Source: Lachnospiraceae bacterium (lineage in GTDB: Bacteria > Bacillota > Clostridia > Lachnospirales > Lachnospiraceae). From it: a stretch of 64,000 nucleotides of DNA. A program made the position numbers and the translations under genes. The notes under the pieces are model-generated. The model saw only the letters and a list, made by a program, of their open reading frames with translations. It had not been told where the DNA came from and did not search any database. The stretch lies in NCBI GenBank assembly GCA_024699325.1, contig JAILPS010000055.1, forward strand, positions 26,024 through 90,023, read 5' to 3'. Of this stretch, positions 41,312-51,040 are shown piece after piece. Each line of letters opens with the position of its first letter. The first letter of the stretch is position 1.

Positions 41312-43531
41312 CTAGCGTCTGGAGCCGCCGCCCATACCGCCGCCGCCAAAGCCGCCCATTCCTGCGCCCGTAGCGCCCTGGGTTCCAGCTTCCTGCGTCC
41401 AGGTAAGCACAGTCGCGCCGTCCCTTGTGAGCGTGTATGTCACGCCCTCCTTTAGAGCTTCTGAAGCAAACCATCCGCTTGAATATGTCTTGGTGAGACT
41501 AAATGTCGCCACCTCGTTGCCGTCAGCGTCGCTTATCACATAGTCGCCCGCAGTAAATGATGTTCCGCTTGAGACATATGTGTTCACAGAATTTACAGGT
41601 GTTTCGCAGATACCTCCAAGCGCCACAACCGTTCCGGCGCTCACTGTGATTGAGCCGTCCACGTCCACGGAGCCCGCCATACTGCCGCTTGAGTTGCCGC
41701 CCTTAACTAACACGAAGCCTCCATTTACTATGAAGTTTCCATTGGAGTCGATGGCATCCGTGTCGCCTGTAGGCGTTGTGACATCCACATATCCGCCGTT
41801 TATTGTGATGCAGACGTCTGAGCTTGCGCTTGAAGCTCCCCAGCCGCCCATGCCGCCGCCCATAGCGCTTCCTGAGCCGTCGGAGGCGTTGATGCCGTCA
41901 TCTGTGGCATACACATACACATCGCCGCCGTTAATCGTGATCTTGGCAGCCTCTAAGCCCTCGTAGCTGGTCACAACATTTACATAGCCGTCATCGATGG
42001 TCAAAACCTTGTCCGCGTGAATTCCGTCGTCCCCTGTGGAGATTGTGATGCTTCCGCCTGAGATAAACGCGCTTCCCGCTCCGCTCTCTCCGCTTTCAAG
42101 CTCGTCAGAGTTTACGTGGATGCCGTCATCCGTAGAGGAAATGTTTATAGTTGCGCCTGAAATGTCAACGCTGTTGCCGGCCTTGATTCCCTTCGTAGAA
42201 TATGTTGCAGTGCTTCCTGATGAGCCGGATGTAAGGTTTACATAGTCGCCCGTGATGCTCTGATCGCTTATGGCGCTTATCAGATAGCCATTCATAGTGG
42301 TGTTTATGGATGCGCCGTCGCCCGCTGCCACATAGTTTGTGGTGTCAGGTGTGGCGCCGCTCTCAAATATGTAGAAGTTTACGCTGTCATATCCCGATGG
42401 AGCCTTCACCAGAAGACCGTAGTAGGACGCGCTTCTTCCGCCTGAAACCATGGTGTAGTACTGTGCCTTAACCCAGGTTCCATCCTCGCTGTTAGAATTA
42501 TAGTAGTAAGCGTAGTAGTCATAATCCTCTGAGTAATCGCTCTGGGAAACTATCAGATAGAAGTCCGTTGTGGATGAGCTGTCAGAGTCGCTGTAGTTGC
42601 TGTAAGTGTCTGTGTAAATGTTTATGCTTCCCTCGCCGCTAATCACCGCGTCGTAGGCCGCGCTTATGCCGTCGCCTGCAGCATAGATATCAATATTTCC
42701 GCCGCTTATCGTGACAACTCCGCGCTGATTGCCCTTAGAGGACACATCAGAGTTGCTACTCTTAATGCCGTCGCCCGCGCTTGAAACCACTGTGTACTCT
42801 CCGCTCTCGACGGTCACGCTGTCGTTGCCCTTAAGCGCGTTGTTCACAGCCAAAACCTTAAGCGTAAGGTTCTTAAGCTCTAAGTCATCCTTTGACTGTA
42901 TGCCGTTATTGTAGTTAGCTCTCACAACCAGCGCACCCTGTCCCTTGATCTTAAGATCTGCGTCAGCATATATGGCTGCGCCCGCGTTGGTGGCATCTGT
43001 AACAGTCTCAGTCTCATCCTCTGAGTCCGTGTTTTCTGCTGTAGCCCTCGCGTCAACCACCTCGTTAAATGTTCCATCGGCCGCCACAACAGAGACCTTG
43101 TCGGCGCTTATCACATATATGGGCGCCGCGTCAGATGACGATATGAGCGCTCCGTTTAGCTTGAGCTCAATCTCCTCGTCCTCTGCTATCTCCACCACAA
43201 TATTTCCGTAGAGGCAGCCGCTTAAGACGTACTCGCCGCCCTTCGTAAATGTGTATGTGGTCCCCGAAACGCTGTAGCCGTCTGTGACCTCGCTCTCAAC
43301 CGTAAAATCGCCGGTAATCTCCACTCTCGACTCCTCGGCATCAGATGCGCTCACTGCGCTCTCAGTCTGCGCGCTGCTATCATTTGAAGAGTTATTGTCA
43401 GTTGTATCACTTCCCGCTGTGGTCTCTGAAACTGCTGTGGTTGTAACTGCTGTGGTGTCTGTGTCAGCCGCACATCCTGCCACTATAAGTCCCGCCGCCA
43501 TGGCAAGCGGTAAAAATCTATACTTCCTCAT
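41312..43531 (-). CDS. Carbohydrate-binding beta-helix lipoprotein (Cthe_2159-like)
   Basis: 739 residues. Lipobox LIVAGC (Cys20), Ser/Thr/Asp-rich linker, then a long right-handed beta-helix with repeated coils of the type GDGIKSSNSDV, VTISGGNIDIYAAGDGIS and TDDGIHVNSDELESG. This pattern matches the Cthe_2159/PF14262 family, whose founding member binds acidic polysaccharides such as polygalacturonate. A tyrosine-rich insertion (DYSEDYDYYAYYYNSNSED) interrupts the helix. The C-terminus is a small beta domain followed by a Gly-rich tail (GMGGFGGGGMGGGSRR). The start at 43531 has GGGAGGAAGC upstream and yields the signal peptide. It lies next to the GH127 gene. Confidence 0.85.
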   Translation of the reverse strand: MRKYRFLPLAMAAGLIVAGCAADTDTTAVTTTAVSETTAGSDTTDNNSSNDSSAQTESAVSASDAEESRVEITGDFTVESEVTDGYSVSGTTYTFTKGGEYVLSGCLYGNIVVEIAEDEEIELKLNGALISSSDAAPIYVISADKVSVVAADGTFNEVVDARATAENTDSEDETETVTDATNAGAAIYADADLKIKGQGALVVRANYNNGIQSKDDLELKNLTLKVLAVNNALKGNDSVTVESGEYTVVSSAGDGIKSSNSDVSSKGNQRGVVTISGGNIDIYAAGDGISAAYDAVISGEGSINIYTDTYSNYSDSDSSSTTDFYLIVSQSDYSEDYDYYAYYYNSNSEDGTWVKAQYYTMVSGGRSASYYGLLVKAPSGYDSVNFYIFESGATPDTTNYVAAGDGASINTTMNGYLISAISDQSITGDYVNLTSGSSGSTATYSTKGIKAGNSVDISGATINISSTDDGIHVNSDELESGESGAGSAFISGGSITISTGDDGIHADKVLTIDDGYVNVVTSYEGLEAAKITINGGDVYVYATDDGINASDGSGSAMGGGMGGWGASSASSDVCITINGGYVDVTTPTGDTDAIDSNGNFIVNGGFVLVKGGNSSGSMAGSVDVDGSITVSAGTVVALGGICETPVNSVNTYVSSGTSFTAGDYVISDADGNEVATFSLTKTYSSGWFASEALKEGVTYTLTRDGATVLTWTQEAGTQGATGAGMGGFGGGGMGGGSRR

Positions 43532-43669
43532 GCTTCCTCCCTGCGCTAAGCGCAATCTCCTTAAACTTCAACCAATCTCGCATAAAGAAGTGATTTTTCT
43601 GTGAAAAATTTTGCAAAAAACTGTGTTCTGATGTCAAAAAGGATGCGAGGTTTTCTTTCTTATCAACCC

Positions 43670-46600
43670 TTACTCCACAAAACTTATCTTGATATAGGTC
43701 ACATTTATGGCCAGCCCCGCCTGCGTGGAGTTTCTAAAGTTTAGTGTTAACACTCCGTCCGTAACCGCAACATCAGCCGTAAGAGGTCCGCCACTTACAT
43801 TGTACGCCTCGGCTAACATAAGTTCTGACTCCTTACCAAGATTTGCATAGACATCGTGGCCGTTAGAGCAGTTCCACGGGTTGGCAAATCCAATCTCCAC
43901 GGCGTATGTTCCGTTTGGAAGCTCGAAGGCGTAGTCGAGAAATCTTGTGGTGTAGCCGTCCTCATACTGGTTCTTGGTGTATCTGTTTGAGGCGGTCTTA
44001 TCAAGGCCGTCAGAGTTGTTGAATTCGTAGCACCATGTGTGCGCAGTGTAGAGGCCGTCGTTATTTCCTGAGCCGTTATACTTATCGTTGGCGTCATCGA
44101 TTAGGCCCCACTTCTTGCCTGTCACAGGGTCGTAGCCGTAGAGCTGCTCAGTGACTGAATTGTACACGCCAAATGTGTCGCCCTCTGATATGGTCGTCGT
44201 GTCGTAGTCGCCGCAGTCCACGAAGTAGGCGATACTCTCATCGCTTTCATAGTTAGGCTCCACATCGTACATATATATGAAACCTGAAACCTGTGCGGAC
44301 TCCTTCCCGTCCATTCCCGCAAATGTCACGTCGATAATGTCATACTCCTGATCATTTGCATTAACCTTAACTGCGCCCGCCAAAACCTCTGCAGGTATCT
44401 TAACCCTGAGCTCATAGCTCTCCTCGAGGCCTATATAGTCGAGCACGTCCTCAAAAAGCAGAGCATCGCCGCTGGTAATCCTAAGAGTTTTGCCGTTGTC
44501 AGATGCAAGAAGCGTCACCTGAAGGTACATATTGCCATCTGTCTTTACCGCCATCCTGTATGAGAAGCTTCCGCCCTCAGTGGCATATCTGCTGGTTCCG
44601 CTCTCTGTCTGACCCACGCTTCCGTTATCCGTCATGGCGTGTAATTCATCATTTTCATACTGTCCGTAGCCAGGCTGCACCGTGTCTGTCGCCGTGTCAA
44701 ATGATCTGACCCTGCTTAAATTAATCTTATCTATCTCGTCCTGTGTGGTCACATAGAAGTAGAGACCGTATCTCTCCTCGTAAACCCTGTAATACGGCTT
44801 AAATGTGAGACCCGCCGCCTTAAGTGTAAATGTGAGCCCCTCGCCCGCATTTTTCTCAAAATAATCGTCCGCATTTTCAATAAACTCTGACGCATCGGAC
44901 CCTGACGGGAGAATTATGTTGTCGCAGTCCGTCACTCTTGCCGCAGGAATAGTGACCGCAACGCCCGTTGTTGTGGTCTGCATGTCCTCCGTTCCAAGAG
45001 TTGCCGCAAGCACGTATGGACCGTACTTAAACGCCACGCTGTTTGGCGCGTCAGGAAGCGCGTATGCCACAACCTTCATGGGAAGTGTCACCTTAACGAC
45101 AGAGCCGCTCTCAAGCCCTGCCGCAATCACCGCGTAGCCGTTCTCGGCTTCGTATGCATATTCCTCTCCGTCTACGCTTATCGCCATGTCGAGCGCAATC
45201 CAGCCTGGAATTCGAAGCTTGATATTCTTATCCGTCGCCTGAGAATCCATGGTCGTGACAGTGATAGTAACCTCCTCAGACGACTCCAGGTCGCAGCTCA
45301 TATCAAGGACAATATTATCCTCCTCGCTTCTAAGCGTGCTGCTCTGATAGAGGTTTACATATATGCTCTCACCGCTTCTAAAATAAATGCTGTCCCCAAG
45401 CTTGGTAAAATTCTCCATGCCCGTTCCCGTACAGCACCAGAACTTCGTCCAGCGCGTTCCAAATACCCTGAAGTAGCCTGTCGCCATGGGCTGGAAGTAT
45501 GTGCTCATGCCGGTCTCAGGGTTTTGTGACGCGAGAATGGCGTTACAGTAGGCCGCCTCGTAGTAGTCTGCGTACTTCACATCCCCCGTGATCTCAAACA
45601 GCATTTTGGTGAGCTTTAACATGTTGTAGACGTTACAGGTCTCGTTGTTTGCGTTGGTTCTCTCTGCGTCCAAAACATAGTCCATGCCAAAATGCTCCCA
45701 CTCGGAGTTGGCGCCTGTTACATAGGTGTGCTTGTTGACCACCATGTCCCAGAAGCTCTTGGCGTATTCAAGGTAGAGCGAAGCGTCCACCGTCTCGCCG
45801 TCTATCACCCTTCCGTCGCACATGGTGTATCTCTTGAGGGCTCCGATAAACTTCGGGATAGTGGTGTTTGCGTGCTTGTCATTTAGCGCATTTTCGTTGT
45901 CCGCATAGACAACCTTATAGATATTTTCGTGGTCGAAGCAGTGTGCGCTCACCGCGTAGGCGTCTGTGCCTGTCAGACCATACATCTCGTACATGATATC
46001 GTTCATTCCGCCAAATTCTATCTGGCGAACCTTCTGGGCCGTGGCCGTATCCCAGCCTGATGTGCGCCCTGCCACCCAGTCGGAGAGCCCAACGGCAAGC
46101 TTAAGAGCCGGCTCATAGCCTGTGAGCTCGTACACATCCACAATTCCCGCGAGTATCTTGTGCATGGTGTACCACGGAACCCACGCCTGGGTCGTGATAT
46201 TGCACTTGCCCTCCTCCACATTGTCAAACTGGAGCTCCACATTTGCATAGTCAAGCACCGTGGCGCCAAATATGAAGCCTGGCTCGCCCTTGGAATTCTC
46301 CTGGCACACCAAGAGTTCGTCGATTATATAGGTCATCGTCTCGTAGACCTTCGCCCTGTCCTCCTCGCTAATGCCTGTGTTTACATAGGCCTGCGCCATG
46401 GCTGACAGAAAGTGGCCCATGGTGTGGCCGCCGATAAGAGAATCCTCCCAGCCCGCATATCTGGTGGCGCCCTTCATGTCAAGCCCCGCCGTGTCCCTGA
46501 AGCCCGCCAGGAGCTTGTCCGCGTCAAATGCGAGCAGATACTCCATCTCCTTGTCAAGCGCGTTCACGCAGTAATCGTCAGTCACCTCTATCTGGTCGAG

Positions 46601-46819
46601 CTTAAATGCCTCGATTACCTCTTCTAAATTCACTTCATCTTCCTCCGATATTATAGTTTCCTCTGGTTTTTCTGTTTCTGTGGTCTGTTCCACACCCGGG
46701 GCCGTCGTCTCCTGCCCCGAAACAGTCTGCCTGTTTTCTTCTGCGCCGTCGCAGCCCATAAGAGAGGCCGCCATCGCAATACAGAGTGCCGTCACGAGCG
46801 GGCGTCTTAATCGTACCAT
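43670..46819 (-). CDS. GH127-type beta-L-arabinofuranosidase lipoprotein
   Basis: 1049 residues. Lipobox ASLMGC (Cys23), Glu/Thr-rich linker, then a GH127 (DUF1680) alpha/alpha-barrel from about residue 75 (LAGFRDTAGLDMKGATRYAG, GGHTMGHFLSA). The zinc-thiolate site that defines the family is complete: Glu393 and Cys395 in NNETCNVYN, Cys462 and Cys463 in FWCCTGTGMENF. A beta-sandwich follows, and the last 200 residues (YFVDCGDYDTTT onward) look like a malectin-type sugar-binding domain. It probably removes arabinofuranose from plant glycans outside the cell. GH146 is an alternative label. AAGGAGG six bases before the chosen ATG. Divergent from an AraC regulator. Confidence 0.93.
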   Translation of the reverse strand: MVRLRRPLVTALCIAMAASLMGCDGAEENRQTVSGQETTAPGVEQTTETEKPEETIISEEDEVNLEEVIEAFKLDQIEVTDDYCVNALDKEMEYLLAFDADKLLAGFRDTAGLDMKGATRYAGWEDSLIGGHTMGHFLSAMAQAYVNTGISEEDRAKVYETMTYIIDELLVCQENSKGEPGFIFGATVLDYANVELQFDNVEEGKCNITTQAWVPWYTMHKILAGIVDVYELTGYEPALKLAVGLSDWVAGRTSGWDTATAQKVRQIEFGGMNDIMYEMYGLTGTDAYAVSAHCFDHENIYKVVYADNENALNDKHANTTIPKFIGALKRYTMCDGRVIDGETVDASLYLEYAKSFWDMVVNKHTYVTGANSEWEHFGMDYVLDAERTNANNETCNVYNMLKLTKMLFEITGDVKYADYYEAAYCNAILASQNPETGMSTYFQPMATGYFRVFGTRWTKFWCCTGTGMENFTKLGDSIYFRSGESIYVNLYQSSTLRSEEDNIVLDMSCDLESSEEVTITVTTMDSQATDKNIKLRIPGWIALDMAISVDGEEYAYEAENGYAVIAAGLESGSVVKVTLPMKVVAYALPDAPNSVAFKYGPYVLAATLGTEDMQTTTTGVAVTIPAARVTDCDNIILPSGSDASEFIENADDYFEKNAGEGLTFTLKAAGLTFKPYYRVYEERYGLYFYVTTQDEIDKINLSRVRSFDTATDTVQPGYGQYENDELHAMTDNGSVGQTESGTSRYATEGGSFSYRMAVKTDGNMYLQVTLLASDNGKTLRITSGDALLFEDVLDYIGLEESYELRVKIPAEVLAGAVKVNANDQEYDIIDVTFAGMDGKESAQVSGFIYMYDVEPNYESDESIAYFVDCGDYDTTTISEGDTFGVYNSVTEQLYGYDPVTGKKWGLIDDANDKYNGSGNNDGLYTAHTWCYEFNNSDGLDKTASNRYTKNQYEDGYTTRFLDYAFELPNGTYAVEIGFANPWNCSNGHDVYANLGKESELMLAEAYNVSGGPLTADVAVTDGVLTLNFRNSTQAGLAINVTYIKISFVE

Positions 46820-46845
46820 AGTCATCCTCCTTAAATATATCACGA

Positions 46846-46851
46846 ATTATA
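46846..46851 (-). promoter_or_regulatory. -10 box of the GH127 gene promoter
   Basis: Perfect TATAAT about 27 bp upstream of the start codon, with no good -35. A weak -35 is common at activator-dependent promoters and would fit control by the divergent AraC protein (inference). Confidence 0.5.
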
Positions 46852-47005
46852 TCTCAGATAATCATAGTTTGGATGCGGGGATTTTTGAATGGATTCTTCA
46901 CATAAATAGATGTACAAAACGGCAATATGTGTTAAACTATAGTGTGTGTTACATATTGTTTTAGTGTGAATTCAACTATAAAACGGCAAATAAGGAGGAT
47001 TTTCC

Positions 47006-47818
47006 TTGAAAAATGTAATAGGTCTTGATATGAGCGGTCGCAGGGAGGTTACTCTTTGCAACCACAACTTCAGCGAGGAGGGCATCTACCACCCCGACAG
47101 GATTATGGAGGATTACGATTTTCTGTTTATGCAGAAGGGCGAGTGGACCATCGTGGAGGACGGTGAGACATTTCACATAGGGCCTGGCCAGATCCTTGTG
47201 TTGGAGCCCGGCCGCCACCACCTAAGCATAGATAAGTGCTCCCCCAAGATGCGAAATGTCTACATACATATGCGCGCCTCAGGTGGCGATGTGCCCTCCG
47301 GCTTCGACGCGGCCGGGGACGGGCCCCGAATCTACATAGGTAAGCTCACCGACACCACGCATCACCCCGAGCTACTGCACATTTTTGAGAGAATTATAGA
47401 GACGTATTTTAGCTACGAGGCCACAGAGAGGGACATGCGCTGCAGCATTTACCTGGAGGAGCTCCTTCTAAGGCTCTCAGATATCAACGCCATGCAGACG
47501 AAACAGACGGATGTATTAGTTCAGGAGATAATCCACAGGTTTCATTCAAACGCCGACCGCTTCTACTCCACGGCGGAGCTGGCAGAGTCATACTATGTGA
47601 GCGTCAGAACCATCTCCGGAAGGTTTAAGAGGGCCACGGGTGAGTCCATCCACCAGTACCAGATTAATTTGAAGCTCGACATGGCATACGATGAGCTGCC
47701 CTTCTCCCCCAACCGCCCCATAAGGGATGTGGCCAAAAGCTACGGCTTCTACGACGAATACCAGTTTTCCAAGCTGTTTAAGCGCCGTTTTGGCATCGCC
47801 CCCTCCCAGAGACGCTAA
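47006..47818 (+). CDS. AraC family transcriptional regulator
   Basis: 270 residues. An N-terminal cupin-type sensor domain (MQKGEWTIVEDGETFHIGPG, LEPGRHHLS) and a C-terminal double helix-turn-helix (residues about 170-268: STAELAESYYVSVRTISGRF and IRDVAKSYGFYDEYQFSKLF). Start codon TTG at 47006 with AAGGAGG seven bases upstream; no in-frame ATG is nearby. It is transcribed away from GH127 across a 186-bp AT-rich gap, so it probably regulates that gene in response to an arabinose-containing ligand. The ligand is inference. Confidence 0.92.
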   Translation: MKNVIGLDMSGRREVTLCNHNFSEEGIYHPDRIMEDYDFLFMQKGEWTIVEDGETFHIGPGQILVLEPGRHHLSIDKCSPKMRNVYIHMRASGGDVPSGFDAAGDGPRIYIGKLTDTTHHPELLHIFERIIETYFSYEATERDMRCSIYLEELLLRLSDINAMQTKQTDVLVQEIIHRFHSNADRFYSTAELAESYYVSVRTISGRFKRATGESIHQYQINLKLDMAYDELPFSPNRPIRDVAKSYGFYDEYQFSKLFKRRFGIAPSQRR

Positions 47819-47841
47819 AGGCGCCCCCGAAGGAGCGCCTG
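47819..47841 (+). terminator. Possible terminator after the AraC gene
   Basis: AGGCGC...GCGCCT stem directly after the stop codon, without a good T-run. Confidence 0.4.
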
Positions 47842-47858
47842 CAATTCAAGTGTTATTT

Positions 47859-48643
47859 ACTAAAACTTCCCACATTACTAATTGAGCGAAAAAAGGTTCC
47901 CGAATAAATTTATTAGAGCTGATGTGATCGAACCACTCACTGACGATAAGCGCGTAAATGCTTTCATTGTCGACGACAGCCTGTATGAAAGAACCTTTAG
48001 CTGCAAAAAGGCGAAAACTAGCGCAGTACAAGGGAACCGATGTCATGATAGAGCTTCTTAAACGAGCTCTTAGTGCAGGTCATCGTGCGGACTATCGTTT
48101 GCGTGCGTAATCGCAGCAATAAAAAGGATTGGATTGCCTTTATCTGCACAGACACAGCCATTTCTGAAGAAGAGATCATAAGAATATACGGAAAACGCTG
48201 GGGAATCGAAGTATTCTTTAAAACTTGCAAGTCCTATCTGCAACTAAATTCAGAATGCCACAGTCTGTCATACGATGCACTTACTGCACATATAGCTATC
48301 GTTTTTGCCAGATACCTCATGATAGCGCTTGAACAGCGCCGTAACGAAGATGACCGGAGCCTCGGGGAGCTCTTCTATTACTTTAGCGACGAATTGGCAG
48401 ATATTACATTCAAAGAACCCATGCTTATTATCCTGAACACGATGAAAGAGTGTATTTTTGCCGTTTTCAAGCCTACAGAGGAACAAATGGGTCTTTTTAT
48501 CGATATGTTCATGGGCCGTTTGCCTGAATACATCAAAAAATATCTTGTTCAGAATACATTGGCTGCATAAAATATGGCAAAAATAATCAAATGACCATGT
48601 TCACCGATATTCAAACATAGCGAAAGGTGTGGGAAGTTTTAGT
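47859..48643 (+). mobile_element. Internally deleted IS4-type insertion element
   Basis: Bounded by perfect 16-bp terminal inverted repeats: ACTAAAACTTCCCACA at 47859-47874 and its reverse complement at 48628-48643. Total 785 bp, about half the length I would expect of an IS4-family element. Inside are transposase remnants in different frames. No target-site duplication is visible (flanks TTATTT and CAATTA), which suggests an old or rearranged insertion. The right end touches the stop codon of the downstream lipoprotein gene. Confidence 0.85.
47927..48570 (+). pseudogene. Degraded IS4-family transposase
   Basis: A first fragment reads DVIEPLTDDKRVNAFIVDDS then LYERTFSCKKAK, covering the first catalytic Asp region (VDDSLYER). 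After a frame change comes GTDVMIELLKRALSAGHRADY, then a gap where the DSW region should be. Another frame (48073-48570) reads KKDWIAFICTDTAISEEEII, RIYGKRWGIEVFFKTCKSYL and on to the C-terminus, containing the YxxRWxIE-like motif with the catalytic Glu. At least two frameshifts and one internal deletion, so it cannot make a working enzyme. Confidence 0.85.
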
Positions 48644-49293
48644 CAATTATCAAAAAGCTTCTTAAACTCCTCAACACTCATGCCGTCATATTCTGCATCC
48701 TCTTTCAGTACAGAGAATAGTGTACCATCGTTTGTATAGAATATATTTTCTGCATACAGCATGTATTCATCCTCCGGATAATCAGGCCCTTTATCCCTCA
48801 CAAATATGATCAGACGGTCACCGGCCACCATGTCTTTAAAAAGGCCCTCCATCATATAATTCGTTACGCAGGTAAACTTCTCCCCTAAATCATACGCATA
48901 CGGATTATAAATGTACTCGACCGGTTTAAACTCATAATACAGATTTGTCCAGTCGATATCATCGCCAAAAAGTTCTGTATGAGTATCTTTTGAATTACTG
49001 TTTCCCGTGAACTCTGCCAGTATCGCACAGCCCTCTTCATCCACATAGCTCCTTTCGGGCGAAACATAGATCAGATCCATGGGAAGCGCAAAAAGATCAA
49101 CTTTACTCTTAACGACCGGCTGAGTCTCTTCAGGTTCAGAAGAAGTTGTCATCTCTTCCATGCTGCTTTCAGTTGTTTGAGCAATAGCTGTACTTTGCTG
49201 ATTATCATTCTCTGCCGATGATGGTGCACATCCCGCCATTGCCAGAAGTAAAAGCATCAATTCAACATGAATTACAGGTTTAATTTTTTTCAT
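48643..49293 (-). CDS. Small lipoprotein of unknown function
   Basis: 216 residues. Signal peptide with lipobox LAMAGC (Cys22), then a Ser/Thr/Glu-rich linker and a soluble domain (DLFALPMDLIYVSPERSYVD ... DGMSVEEFKKLFDN). No family is recognised. The last base of the TGA stop is the first base of the IS right terminal repeat; if the element is removed, the flanking sequence would still give TGA, so the protein is probably not truncated. AAGGAG precedes the ATG. Confidence 0.8.
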   Translation of the reverse strand: MKKIKPVIHVELMLLLLAMAGCAPSSAENDNQQSTAIAQTTESSMEEMTTSSEPEETQPVVKSKVDLFALPMDLIYVSPERSYVDEEGCAILAEFTGNSNSKDTHTELFGDDIDWTNLYYEFKPVEYIYNPYAYDLGEKFTCVTNYMMEGLFKDMVAGDRLIIFVRDKGPDYPEDEYMLYAENIFYTNDGTLFSVLKEDAEYDGMSVEEFKKLFDN

Positions 49294-49308
49294 AGTTAAA
49301 ACATCTCC

Positions 49309-49641
49309 TTAAAATATATGATCAAGTTGATAGATTTTGATAATATTTCTTGTAGAGATCCGACTTCCAAACAGAATAGAGTACCCCAAGGTATTTGGAG
49401 ATATATTATGAGCCGTTCTCAAAGAGTCCGTCATAACCGTAATATTTACATTGCTGTTAGAGTATGAACTTACATACTGAGTCGTTATAAGCACTGTCCC
49501 ATTATGCATGCCGCTCCATGCAGATACTCCGGCTTGATACTGAGATGAATACTTGTTTCCTGCGGTCGTATTCGGAGAATAAGTATAAACCTTTAGCTCA
49601 GGTCCATAATATTTCGTTGCAAGATTATTTAACTGCCTCAA
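49309..49641 (-). pseudogene. Metalloprotease-like fragment after pyk
   Basis: A 110-codon open frame with no ATG (it would need TTG) and no signal peptide, overlapping the last codons of pyk. The segment QAGVSAWSGMHNGTVLIT and later TLGYSILF resembles the region before the zinc site in secreted matrixin-like peptidases, but the frame stops before any HExxH. It is best read as a broken remnant. The family link is by eye and weak. Confidence 0.45.
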
Positions 49642-51040
49642 GTCTTATGGTGTTGGTGTTTCCAGACTTGCCGCTTGCCTGTCCGCCGGTTAATACGACG
49701 TTGTCGCCTGATGAGAGGTGGAACACATTCTTGGCGTGATTAACTGCGTGGTAGAACATGACGTCCACAGAGTTGAACTCCTCTGAGAGCACAGGTGTCA
49801 CGCCCCAGCTTAGGTTTAACTTTCTCCACGCCTTCTCGTTGGTGGTCATGCCAATGATGTCCACAGGGCATCTGAAACGGCTTACCATTCGAACAGTCAT
49901 GCCTGAGAGTGAGCTTATGACGATGGCCTTCGCCTTCGTGTCTATCGCCATGGAGCAGGTCGCATGGGACACGGCGTCTAAATTGGAGCGGATCTGATAC
50001 TCCGTGGTGTTAAAACGCTTCACGTAGTCGATGGTCTTCTCCGTGTATTCGCATATCTCGGCCATGTTTCTGACCGCCTCAACAGGGTGCTCGCCCGCAG
50101 CCGACTCGCCTGAGAGCATAACTGAGCTGGAGCCGTCGTAAACAGCATTTGCAACGTCTGAGATCTCCGCTCTTGTGGGGCGCGGGTTGTGGATCATGGA
50201 CTCAAGCATCTCGGTCGCGGTGATGACGCGCTTGCCTAGGAGTCTGCACTTCTTGATTAAAAACTTCTGTATAGCCGGAACCTCGACGAATGGTATCTCA
50301 ACTCCTAAGTCACCTCTGGCAACCATTACGCCGTCTGCAAGCTCACAGATCTCGTCGATATTGTCGACGCCCGCGCGGTTTTCTATCTTGGCGATAATGT
50401 CGATATTCTGGCCGCCATTTTCGTTTAAGAATTCTCTAAGCGCAACCATGTCTGACTTGTTTGACACAAATGAAGCTGCCACAAAATCCACGTCGTTGGC
50501 GATGCCAAACAGGATGTCTGACTTATCCTGCTCGCTCAAATAATCCCCCTGCATAACGTGGTTCGGGAAGTTCATGCTCTTTCTGTCTGAGAGCACACCG
50601 CCCACAACTATGTCGCAGATGGCGTCATTGCCCTTAAGCTCCCTGACCTTAAATATGGACAGTCCGTTGTTTACAAGGATTGTATCTCCAACCTTAATCT
50701 CCTTGATCAGGTTCTTGTAGCTCACAGAAACTCTGGTCTCATCTCCCACAACATCGTCCACTGTGAAGGTAAATGTTTCGCCCTCCTTAAGGGTGACCTT
50801 CTTGTTTTCAAATGTCTTGATGCGGTACTCAGGTCCCTTCGTGTCAAGCATGATGGCGATTGGAAGGTTTAACTCCTCCCTGACCTTCTTGATTAAGTCA
50901 ATCTTAGCCTGATGCTCCTCGTGTGTTCCGTGGGAGAAGTTCAGTCTTGCCACATTCATGCCCGCAAGGCACATGGCCTTCAGTGTCTTCTCGTTGTCAC
51001 TGGCAGGTCCTATGGTGCATATAATCTTAGTTTTTCTCAT
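49625..51040 (-). CDS. pyk: Pyruvate kinase
   Basis: Last step of glycolysis: PEP + ADP to pyruvate + ATP. 471 residues from MRKTKIICTIGPAS. Landmarks: GMNVARLNFSHG, MLDTKGPEYR, KIENRAGVDNIDEI and the signature ITATEMLESM, with DVANAVYDG for potassium and substrate binding. It lacks the extra C-terminal PEP-utiliser domain of Bacillus PykA. Its ATG overlaps the end of the GH13 gene by 14 bp and its AAAGGA ribosome binding site lies inside that gene. No terminator is visible after its stop; a broken gene fragment begins there instead. Confidence 0.97.
   Translation of the reverse strand: MRKTKIICTIGPASDNEKTLKAMCLAGMNVARLNFSHGTHEEHQAKIDLIKKVREELNLPIAIMLDTKGPEYRIKTFENKKVTLKEGETFTFTVDDVVGDETRVSVSYKNLIKEIKVGDTILVNNGLSIFKVRELKGNDAICDIVVGGVLSDRKSMNFPNHVMQGDYLSEQDKSDILFGIANDVDFVAASFVSNKSDMVALREFLNENGGQNIDIIAKIENRAGVDNIDEICELADGVMVARGDLGVEIPFVEVPAIQKFLIKKCRLLGKRVITATEMLESMIHNPRPTRAEISDVANAVYDGSSSVMLSGESAAGEHPVEAVRNMAEICEYTEKTIDYVKRFNTTEYQIRSNLDAVSHATCSMAIDTKAKAIVISSLSGMTVRMVSRFRCPVDIIGMTTNEKAWRKLNLSWGVTPVLSEEFNSVDVMFYHAVNHAKNVFHLSSGDNVVLTGGQASGKSGNTNTIRLEAVK

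Noticed and set aside
48643..49293. Lipoprotein truncated by the IS element
   Set aside because: Joining the two flanks without the element still gives TGA after the same residue, so the insertion seems to sit at the stop codon and not inside the gene.
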